Below, one piece after another: positions 1 through 8,975 of a stretch of 32,406 bases of DNA; positions within the stretch are counted from its first letter, which is position 1; every line of letters starts with the position of its first letter. The notes below the pieces were generated by a model. It had not been told where the DNA came from. It saw nothing but the letters and a program-made list of their open reading frames with translations, and did not search any database. The DNA comes from Allomyces macrogynus ATCC 38327. Its lineage: Eukaryota > Blastocladiomycota > Blastocladiomycetes > Blastocladiales > Blastocladiaceae. The stretch covers positions 121,825-154,230 of the forward strand of contig GG745357.1 in NCBI GenBank assembly GCA_000151295.1. Reading direction: 5' to 3'. Position numbers and translations under genes: made by a program.

Positions 1-38
1 CGACGCGACCGCTGACTGGACGTCTGCGCGGCCGACAG

Positions 39-2847
39 CACCGAGTTTGGCGCGGGTGCGCCGGGCGGCGGTGCGCCGCAGGCCGACTCGTCAGCCGACG
101 ATCAGCTGAACGGGTTCCTGAGCTTGATGGCGCTCGAGGATAAAGCCGTGTCAATGGCGCTCGAGGCCGAGCGCAAGCGCAATGACGCGCAACTCGCGGC
201 GATTGAGGTTCGCGTTCTTTTGATTCTCGCGCGGCGCCGGGATGGGCCCGCGGCGCGTGGATGGAATGGACGATGAACGCGGTGGATGGGGAAACTGACG
301 CGTCCCGACACGTACCTTCGGTGCATGGTGAAATAGCGCGTCGACAACTTTTTCATTGGTGCGCCGGCGCCGTTCTCGTTGGTCGATCGATGCCGCGCAT
401 GATCTCCAGTCACTAACACGCTACCCCCCATCGGTAGACGAGGCGCACGTGCGCGAAGCCAACATTGCCGAGGCCTCGCAGCTCGTCGAGGAGCAGGGCA
501 AGGAAAAGGGGTTTTTGCTGAACCGGCAAAAGCTCGAGGCGACCGACTTGAACGAGGAGGACGAGGACAAGCGCATTCTCGACAAGCTGCTGCTCGACTT
601 CCGCGCGCTCACGCTCAAGGTGCGCGTGCTCGAGGAGGCGTCGGTGAAGGTCAAGGCCGCTAAGCGCCGCGCGCAGGAGAAGCGCAATGAGTTTTCGATG
701 CGGATCAAGTACGTTTTTTCTTTCTTTCTGTTTGCTCGACCGACACCGACACCGACACTGATCACTTGTCCCGGACAGGTACCTCGAGTCGCGGCAGGAC
801 CGCGAGCGGCGCGAGCTCGGCGAGTCGCAGATCCGGTTCATCAAGAACCTGAACATGTTCCGGCACCTACTCCTGACCGAGACGGGCGGCGAGCTCGCGG
901 CACTGATTTCCGAGGGTGCGCGTGCGGCGCACGGTGCGACCGACGTGGACGCGGCCGCTGTGGCATTCAAGACCGACGCTGACCGGCTGCACGAGACCAA
1001 GATGCTGGCGGTCAAGGTCAAGCAGCAAAAGGAGACGGAGCAGATGCGCGAGGAGCACCTGCTGCGCGTGAAGCTGCTCAACAAGCTGTCGGAGATCGAG
1101 CTCGACCAGACCGAGGAGTGGGAGACGCTGCTCGCCGAGCAAAAGGTCCAGGAACTCGAAATGGAGGCCGAGCACGTCAAGGAGGTGGAGACGGAGCAGT
1201 TCCGCATCCAGCAGCAGCTCAACACTCTTAAGGCCTACAACGTGCAGCGGCTGCAGCAGCTCAAGGCCAACGAACTCGCGCACCAGCAGAAGGGCGAGGC
1301 CAAGCAAATGATTCGCCAGCATAAGCTCGCCGCCAAGTACCGCAAGAAGGCATTTTTCGACCGCGAGCAGACGACTAAGGTCAATGCCGATACCGAGGCC
1401 GACGAGATGGTGAATGCAGGGATTGCTGCCGAGCAGGCTGGACGCAACAAGTTGGCCGGCGCGCACGGTGGACCGCGTGGTGCCGGTGCCGCGCACGGAG
1501 GCGCAGGCGCCGACGAGTCCGGTGCCGACGATGCCGCGAGCGAGCACTCGGGCGGCGGCGGGTCGTCGGCGGGCGACACGCACTCGGAAGGGTCGTTGTC
1601 GAAGCAGACATCCGAGGCATTCTCCAAGCAAACGTCGGAGGCCTACTCGTCGTCGTCGGACGGGTCCGAGTCGTCGACGGCCGCGGCCGACTTGATGCTC
1701 GCGTCGCAAAAGGCTGAGGAGGACGAGATGCAGCGCGGGCGCGGGCAGATCGAGCAGCTGATGCTGCGGCAGCGCGAGCTCACGCAGTCGTTGTCGCAGC
1801 AGCACCGCGAGCAGCGCGAGTCGCTCAAGATTGACCACCGGCACGCCATGTCGGACTTCCACGGCGAGCAGGAGACTGAGTACCAAGGGCTCAAGCAGCA
1901 GCAGGCGATTGAAATGGAGCAGCTCATGCAGATGCAAAAGTCGGCCGACGACATGGAGCAGGACAACAAGGTGTCGAACGAGATCATTGCCAACTTGCTC
2001 CCGGGCTTTGTCTCGGAGGCGCTCAAGCTCGGCAAGGAAGTGCCGCCCGTCGACTTGGACCAGATTTCGGTACTTGTGACGGATATCGTACAGTTCACGC
2101 CGCTCACGTCCATGTCGTCGTCTCGTCAAATCGTGGAGCTGCTCAACCGCATGTTTTCCGGGTTCGACGCCATCCTGGACGACTACAAGGATGTCTACAA
2201 GCTCGAGACCGTTGGTACGTTTGCTCTCCACCCAATTCGTTGCGCGTGCCGTGGGGTTGATTGATTCTAACGCGTGTCTCGCTTTTCTGTGAAAACCAGG
2301 CGACTCGTACGTGATCTGCGCCGGCCTGACGGCGGCCACGTCGGGTCAACCTGTCGACCCGACGTCGTCGCGGCACCACGCGCAGGAAATCGCCGAGTGC
2401 GCATTGCGGTTTATCAAGGTAGTCGAAGGGCTCGACATGACGGACCAGGTGCTGCCGTCGGTCAAGATCCGTATTGGCTTGCACTGCGGGTCGGCCGTGG
2501 GCGGCGTCGCTGGCTCGATCATGCCCAAGTTTGCTCTGTTTGGCGAGGCGCAGGGCGTGGCCGCGCTCATGGAGCAGAAGTCGCAGCCGAACCGCATTCA
2601 CGTGTCGTCGACGATGGCCGAGTTTCTCAAGCCCAACTACGCGCTCGACCGCCGCACGGATATGGTCACGATCGAGGGCGGGCGCACGATGCAGACGTAC
2701 TGGCTCACGGGCAAGAAGGCCGGAAACGGCGCCGGGAAGCCGGGTGCCGCCGCGACGGCGACGACAAGTGGACGTCGGTCGCGCGGCGCGTCGGCGGCCG
2801 CGGCAACAGCGGGCTCACCGCGCAAGACGGTGCGCATGGCCACTTAA
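39..2847 (+). CDS. Coiled-coil class III guanylate cyclase, alpha-like half-site (5' partial)
   Basis: Predicted to contribute to cGMP synthesis from GTP. Exons are 39-207, 337-358, 438-708, 779-2214 and 2300-2847, all in phase, giving 814 visible residues; the N-terminus lies before the window, and an intron end (CTGAC branch, ACAG) precedes base 39. The first ~540 residues are Glu/Gln/Lys/Arg-rich coiled coil interrupted by a Gly/Ala/Ser linker (about 1440-1690). A signalling helix (NLLPGFVSEALKLGKEV) leads into the cyclase domain. Both metal Asp residues are present (VTDIVQFT near 2076; ETVGDSYV across the last intron), as is the guanine-contact Glu in KLET. The usual YCLFGDTVNTASRME stretch reads FALFGEAQGVAALME, so the guanine Cys and the catalytic Asn and Arg are replaced by Ala, Gly and Leu. 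By analogy with the alpha subunit of soluble cyclase, a partner subunit would be needed. No transmembrane segment is visible. The cyclase family is sure; the activity is not. Confidence 0.9.
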
Positions 2848-3719
2848 GTGATCGGGACGTCTCGGGGACAAGGGATGGGACGGATAGTTAGGGAGACTGG
2901 ATGGATGGCGAGCAGAGACTGGTGGCGGGTCTATGACGACCCGAAATGTTGGAGGCGCCGATGACGATTCGTCTTCCTCCTCTCTTTCATTTTTGGTCGA
3001 CAAGCTGTGTACATTTGTCATTTCTCGAGAAAAACTAGCCACTCGCAAATACAACAGATTGGGGGATCTGATCCGACTTGGTCGTTGCTTGGGAGCGGGT
3101 GCGGGTCGCTGGCCGCTCGCTGTTGCAAAGTATTGCTTTGGTGAGGCACAACATAGATTAACGAGCAAGCAAAAGTTCCGAGCTAGCCCCCGGAAGATTG
3201 GACGAGAGGTGTTGGTGCGCCAATTTGATCTTCCTTTCCGAATCGGCGTCCGGTTACTGCTCAGCTGCCATGGCTTCAACTGCACCAGACAGGTGGCAAG
3301 GATCAATGGCCTGCCGCGGCTCTTGAACCGCACGAGATCATATTTCGGTGCGTCTCCTCATGCGCGGTAGTCAGTCGATCGGGCGGAGAATGCTGCCGGA
3401 GAGTTGGCAAACCGAGACGAAGTGTTGAGGCCGAGTGGCGGTCAGACGGTCAAGCCGAACGTCGCGCACGCGCCCAACCCGAGCGTGGTGGCTGTCGAGG
3501 GCAACGTTGCTCAAGGTGTACGCGCCTCGCATGTCTCTCGGTCGAGGTTCTTCGCTGACGTTGGAGGACCGAGATATTTACCTGATCACATCACTGTCCC
3601 GCCCGGCGGGCGATGCGCAAAACGTGGCATGTCGCGCTCGGAATGGAGCTTTGCCGGATTTGCCTTTTCCCTTCGCCAGCCGAGGTGAATGCGGATGCTC
3701 GAAAGTATAAGCTCAATCT
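2848..3719. other. Convergent intergenic region
   Basis: About 870 bases between the 3' ends of the cyclase and the CCDC137-like gene. Base composition is closer to even than in the flanking genes. Short open frames occur on both strands, but none has a recognisable domain, splice-site context or the G/C third-position bias of the neighbours. It probably holds the two 3' UTRs. No RNA gene or repeat was recognised. Confidence 0.5.
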
Positions 3720-4723
3720 TCATAAACTTGAGCCCAAGACCTTGTCCAACTCGCGCTTCGCCTTCATGTTGCGGTACAGCTGCACCATGCGCTCGCGCTC
3801 CACCTCCATTTGCCGCTTCTCCGCGGCGCTCTTGCCCTTGCGCACGGCGTTCTCGGCAACGGTCGATTTGAGCGTCTGGATCAGGACCGGCAAGTGAGTG
3901 GACTGGCGGAGAGTCTGGCGACGCATGGTCGCCAAACTTGACCTTATCCTGCAAGTCGTCAAAGTCCTTGACGCGTCGCGCGCGCTTGGCCGCGGAGGGG
4001 CCCGCGTCCGAGTCCGAGTCGTCCGAGTCCGCGGCCGCTTGGCTCTCCAATCGCCTACGTGCCGATACAAATCAATCAGCACACGGTACGGGAAAATGCG
4101 GATCTGGCACGAGAAATAGCGTACCGTTTCCTCCGCTTCGCACTGGCCGTGAGCACTTCGGCGTCGCCGGAATCGGCGGATGCAGTCGTGGTCGGAGCAG
4201 GGGACGGGGCAGACTTGGCCGCATTCGCGGGCTTTTTCGTGGCCGGCCCAGGATCAATGGTCTTGGCCGCGGCGGCAGCGACGGCCTTCTTCGGTTTGGG
4301 CGGCCGGACGCTCTCGGCGTTGCTCGTCTTCGTTCTTACGGGCGCGCGTTTCCTCAATGTGTCTGCGGGACGCACAGGTCAGCGAGGGCGCACTCCCAAG
4401 AAGTGCGCGTTGCCGAACTATGCGCGATCACGTACTCTTCTTGCCCCTGCCCTTGGAATTCGTTTCCGGCGGCTTCTGCGACGCGTCTGCGGCGGTGGCC
4501 TCGCGCTTGGCGCGCTTTTCCTGCTCGTTCTTCTCGAGAGCTTCCTTGCGCTGCATCAACGTGCGGAATTGGCGCGGTACATCTTGGCTGGTCCTCTTGC
4601 TCGGGTCCTGATCGCGGCTAATAGATTTCGATTGATTGATCAATTCGGCGAGCGGTATTGCTGGTGGCGGGTGGAGACTGATCCATACTGGTCGCGGGTT
4701 TTTTGGCGGCGTGGTTTCGTCAT
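3720..4723 (-). CDS. CCDC137: CCDC137-like nucleolar protein (one frameshift)
   Basis: Exons, read on the minus strand, are 4723-4689, 4617-4436, 4362-4125 and 4054-3720, with matching phases. The product is a basic protein of about 262 residues. The family match rests on three blocks: an N-terminal DVPRQFRTLMQRKE (human counterpart EIPFRLREIMRSRQ), a central DKVKFGD, and a C-terminal helix with RERMVQLYRNMK (human RERAVQAYRALK). The middle is Lys/Ala-rich with an acidic SDDSDSD patch, typical of nucleolar proteins. CCDC137 is a nucleolar/chromosome-periphery protein; a role in ribosome biogenesis is inference. In the last exon the frame shifts by one base between about 3905 and 3930; removing one base restores a product whose total coding length is divisible by three. 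The start at 4723 was chosen because it gives a phase-compatible first intron (GTATGG...TTAG). Confidence 0.72.
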
Positions 4724-4928
4724 TTTGCTGCTGCAAGTTGTTGTGAAATGTCGGATCGCGTCGGTGCCATTGTTCGCGTGTGGCACGGCGGTGGTAGTGT
4801 TAACACCATCAGGTGACAACGTGTGACTCGTTGACTCTCCAAGAAAACGCGTTGCCAGGCCGGCCACGTCACTGCGCTCGTTCCACAAATTCGGCGATCG
4901 ACATGGGCCAATAACCGTTCATTCTCAT

Positions 4929-6557
4929 TCACACCGTGACCGTCGACACGTCCACGACCGCGCACTCGCCCGTCAACAGGCACATGAACACGCGGTGAAT
5001 CGCCGCGCAGCCCGTCAAGACATCGGCAGGCCCGATCCTTTGCACGGCGACGCCCAGAACCGGTATCCCCGACGGCGGCGTCTCGACACGCACGACGTGG
5101 TGCCGCTGCAGCGTCGCGTCCCACCCGCCCTTGGCGCCGTCATCCACCGTCTGCGGCGCGAGAAGCGGCGTCTGGTCGGTCGGGGCATTCTCGTCCTCGT
5201 CGTCGTCATCATCGGTCGACGCCCACCCGTCGTCGCTTTCCGGATCGGAGTCAAGAGCAGCAGGCAACTCGGCAGGAGCCTCGTTTTCGATCGGGTCGTG
5301 GCTAACAGCGGGTGGATCAGGTTGCGCCGCTTCCGCGCCTCCAAAACTCGCGCACACCGACACGAGCGCCACTTCGCCCCACTGGTTCGTGGCCAAGTAC
5401 ATGGCCGAATCCCCGAGCCGCTCGAGCATGCTCGTCCGGTAGCAGTACCCGGCAAAGTAGGGCCGCGGGCGTGGGAAGAAGAGGGGGTTCGCGTCGAGCA
5501 GCGCGCCGTTGGGGCCGAGAACGAACATGCCGCCTTTGGACGTGCAGAGGATGAGGCCTGTGGGGCCGGACGGGTCAAGAGCTGCGGGTGGGTCTGGTGG
5601 TGCATCGTCGGCAGCGGCGGGTGGAGTGACGTCGAGCGCGTCGAAGGGGACGAATTCTACTTGCCACATCCTGCGGGATGGTCAGTCAGTGAGCGGAGGA
5701 GGTCAAACGCGACAGGGTGCGGGAAGAACAGAACAAAACAAACCATTCGTCAAACGACCTGCTCCACACGACGTTCCCCGTGCTCAGGTCCCACAGTTTA
5801 CACGACTGGTCGATCGACACAGACGCGAGAAAGCGGCTGGACGGGTCGAATGCGATTGCCGGGACATTGTGGGCATGTCCATGGAGAACGCGATTCGACT
5901 GCAGATAAATCGGAAGCGACTTGGATCCGGTCAAGGTCGAAAAGTCGAGGTGGAAGCGCAGATCCCAGACGGTGATATCGTGCGAGTTGCACGAGACGGC
6001 GAGCAGGTGGCGGTCGCGGTGGATCGCGATACCCCACGCGGATTGGCCGACGGTCAGCAAGATGGGCGGGCGGTGGAGGAACTCGGTCAACCACACCATG
6101 ATCCTACGGTGGAGAGAAGTGAAAATCAAAACGAGAGCACGGAAGGGCCAAAAGTAGGGTTATCTCACCTCCCAAAGTCTAGGGAACGGCGCGTTTGGTC
6201 AGTCTGGCTGCGTCCAAGCGCTCAACTGGCCGCGAGCGTACCATCGACAGCAACGAGCGCCTCGTGCTCACCAAAATGACCGACGCGAATCTGGTTGATG
6301 GTTGGGGTTCCTTCCTGGGTTGGCGTGAGCAAGTGCGTGAGCAAGGCTCGTTCGCTTCAAGGTGGAAGTGAACGGCTTTACAAACGTCGGCAGGGTCGGC
6401 TCTGGGATCGGTTGGACCGTCGGGATGACCCAGGACCACGACTGGCGTTTCCCCGGTACAGAGCATGACGGGATCGACGGCGAGGCCGAGGATCTTGTCG
6501 CCGCGAGCAACAAATACGACACCAGGGTGGTGTTCAGACGCGACTTGCAGCAGATTC
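4929..6557 (-). CDS. CRT10: CRT10-like WD40 protein (5' end unresolved)
   Basis: Firm exons are 6314-6242, a 10-nt microexon 6178-6169, 6103-5744 and 5670-4929, plus an upstream exon ending at 6386 (donor GTTTGT). The 5' boundary near 6557 is a candidate acceptor and the initiator was not found; the gene probably starts before 6976, where the divergent zinc-finger gene begins. Diagnostic stretches are NLLQVASEHH...VVFVARGDKI, INQIRVGHFGEHEALVAVDD, LLTVGQSAWGIAIH, NSHDITVWDLR, and the WD repeat GHAHNVPAIAFDPSSRFLAS followed by SCKLWDLSTG. An acidic loop (DSDPESDDGWASTDDDDDED) and a C-terminal segment rich in Val follow. In budding yeast CRT10 affects ribonucleotide reductase gene expression; the same role here is inference. 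Splice phases agree at every junction listed. Confidence 0.75.
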
Positions 6558-6975
6558 CTGGACACACCGGGCGAAAAAAATGAGGACCGAGAATCGGGCT
6601 TCTTTCGACGTGGCGCAGCCCGGCAGCACTGGAGTGGATTGGTGCGGCTAGAACGCTACATTCGCCATGGCGCGACTTGGTGGATGGTGCTCCTCGCGAA
6701 AAGCTGCGTGGTGCCGATCGACTCGACCAAGTGGTGGGTTCTGTTTGCTGGTTCATTCATAATGCATTGAGTTGGAGCTGGCTGTGGTCAAGGATCACAG
6801 TTGTTGAGCGCGGGACGTCGCGACACGTACCAGCAGCTGTGGTTGATGGCAGTTGCGCGGAGTTTGGCGGAAACCTGTCTGGGGAACGGCCGGTCTACGT
6901 CCGAGCAACAGTGCCGTTACACGTGCTCGGTTGAAGTGGACGGGGCCGCGACTGCAGAAGACCACGTCCACCACG

Positions 6976-8346
6976 ATGGCGCACGAATCCGCGACGACAG
7001 CGCGCATCCGCAAGCTCTTACTTGCCGCAGACGATGCAACGTAAATATTGAGCCCTGTGGACCAAACTAGCCAGACGCCAAGCGCTCAACTGGCCGGCGT
7101 GCCAACCGACCACCGTCCGGCTTGAACGGTTCCTCACCACGACCGATACGGTGGACTTTGCTCCAGTAGACGAATCCTAAGCCCCAGAAAGACCAGGACC
7201 CGCTCCGTCGACTTGCCAACGACCGACTCGACCCAAGATACGTCCGACCCGTGGCCCATCCACGACCCGTTCTCGCGCGACGACCTCGCCCGGCGCTTGA
7301 AGACCTACGCTACGGCCACGTTTGCGTTTGCACCGACCAATTTGAACCCGGTCACGGCCGCGAGCCAAGGCTGGTGCTACCACGCCGCCAACAACACACT
7401 CGAGTGCGAACTGTGCCACTCGATGATCATGCTCGGCGCCCCGCTCGAGCAGTCGATTGATGTTGGTGCGTCGTTGGGCGTATTTCACGCCGTTTGGATG
7501 ATTGCCTGATCAAAGAAGTCGGTAGAGTCGCCAATCACCGTCAAGTCCCGCGCGCTGCTGATTTCCGAGCACTTGTCCGACTGCCCGTGGAGGAGGCAGC
7601 CCTGCTCGACGAGCGTCCAGGAACTGCCGGCGCTACCGCCGGGCCAGCTGCTGCAGGCTGTCCAGGACCGGCTCGTGGGGTTCCCAGTGATCCCAGTCGA
7701 CGGCATCGTGGACCCAGAGCCACCGATTCCAGAGAAGGTGCACTTGACCCGCAACCACAACCTATTCTTCGCCACCATGCTCATCACCGCGACATAGGTC
7801 CTCGCCCAGTTCCCGAACCACGGCGCCGGCGCCATCCACTGCGCACTGCTCAACTGGACCGCGGTCCCGCTCGATAACTCCACCGGCGCAACAACGAACG
7901 AGACCCCGAACGTGGCGGTCACCTTGACGTGCACGTTCTGCTCACGCCGCGTCGGGTCTTGGACGCTCTCCAAGGGTACGCGCGAGCCCCACCGCATTTT
8001 TCCACCCAAAACTCCGGCTCATCCACTTCTCCCACTTCCTCTAGAAAACCCGCTCGACCCGCGGACCGCGCACAAGTGGTACTGCCCGTGGTCCGCTCAT
8101 CGAGTGCTCGCGCGCATGTGCCGACTGCTCGCGCCCACAACAAATCCCACCCCTCCTGCGCTCGATTCGTTGGACGCCGACGACCCGGCGGTCCAACTCG
8201 CGGCACGGTCGTCGGCGCGCACTACTATGCACAAGGTGCGTGTCCTGATCGCGCGCACGAGCGCGCCGCTCACCAAGCGGATGAGCGATGACGCCGATCA
8301 GGCGCGCGAGTGCGCGAAACGGCAGCGTGTGGACAAGGAAGGGTAA
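6976..8346 (+). CDS. ZC3HC1: C3HC zinc-finger protein, ZC3HC1/NIPA (Rsm1/Pml39) family
   Basis: Exons are 6976-7040, 7197-7465, 7526-7737, 7798-7975 and 8045-8346, giving 341 residues with phases consistent throughout. The first BIR-like zinc module is seen as SQGWCYHAANNTLECELC followed by EHLSDCPWR (Cys, Cys, His, Cys ligands). The second has VTLTCTFCSRRVGSW and then HKWYCPW, the hallmark end of the family. The N-terminal TARIRKLLLAADDA resembles the QKIRQLID helix of human NIPA. Family members sit at the nuclear pore basket. An in-frame TAG at 7795-7797 is read as the acceptor of a 60-nt intron (7738-7797). The first intron (156 nt) is longer than usual and holds a decayed copy of CRT10 sequence. 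The first exon is the least certain part. The C-terminus ends in a charged KRQRVDKEG tail. Confidence 0.82.
7070..7160. repeat. Decayed partial copy of CRT10 exon/intron sequence
   Basis: This stretch repeats, on the same strand, the sequence around 6206-6290. An exact core CCAAGCGCTCAACTGGCCG occurs in both, and flanking similarity continues (GTACCATCGAC versus GTGCCAACCGAC; CTCACCAAAATGACCGA versus CTCACC-ACGACCGA). It lies inside the first intron of the zinc-finger gene. Similarity outside the core is modest, so the exact limits are uncertain. Confidence 0.5.
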
Positions 8347-8816
8347 GAACAAATACAAGCGCCGTCGTCTCCGCCAAACCCACATCTGGCACCGAGGGCC
8401 CGTTCGGTTCCCCGCGAACACAGCAAAGTATGGAGATTGGCCGGCCGGACAGCGGTTGGCCAAGGCCTGCAGCAGGAGCAGCAAAAAACCAGCAACGGAT
8501 CCAGTGCTTCCACCGCTTTCACGACCGTGTACAGTCGCCCCTGCTGCCGCAGTGTTTGATGCACCCATGCAGGATCAGGCACGGATCAGTCGAGCCACCT
8601 ACTGACGACCAGGCGGAGGGCGCGTTGCCGTGGGCCCTGCAAGGCTCAGGTGCGTCTTTCAAGGAATCGCCACCACGCATACAATCAGCGCGATGCGTCT
8701 CGATTGACGGCACTTGCCAGAGGTCTGTGCTCTCATTGGTTTGGTTCCACTCACACAGGCTGAAGTTTTTCCTACTCCCGCAGTCTGCAACAACGCGCGA
8801 CCCCACCTCCACGACC

Positions 8817-8897
8817 ATGCGCACGCGCGACGACGAGGTCGATCAAGTGCGCGAGTGTACGACAGCGGTAGCGCGTGAACAAGGCAGGGCAAGAATA
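8817..8897 (+). repeat. Decayed copy of the zinc-finger gene 3' end
   Basis: The bases repeat the last codons of the upstream zinc-finger gene and its stop region (about 8280-8350). The conceptual product MRTRDDEVDQVREC matches the real tail MSDDADQARECAKR, and both are followed by a similar AAGGAAGGGTAAGAACAAATA / AAGGCAGGGCAAGAATATTT end. No intact frame or upstream domain is visible, so it is a partial duplicate rather than a gene. Confidence 0.55.
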
Positions 8898-8975
8898 TTT
8901 TGAATGGATATAATCTGAACTGTCCAGTCTCAGCCCAGTCACGTCAAGATGATCATCCAGTCTTCACTTCGTCGC

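Noticed and set aside
867..2339. 490-codon open frame antisense to the cyclase gene
   Set aside because: It is a Leu/Arg/His-rich mirror of the GC-rich coiled-coil codons. It has no domain and crosses the introns of the sense gene.
39..2847. Rhodopsin-guanylyl cyclase (BeGC1-type) fusion
   Set aside because: No retinal-binding helices are visible. The long acidic coiled coil and the altered catalytic residues differ from BeGC1. The missing N-terminus means a fusion cannot be fully excluded.
6795..7013. Minus-strand frame as a first exon of the CRT10-like gene
   Set aside because: It ends at a good GTACGT donor, but it overlaps the divergent zinc-finger gene start and no phase-compatible acceptor gives a convincing join.
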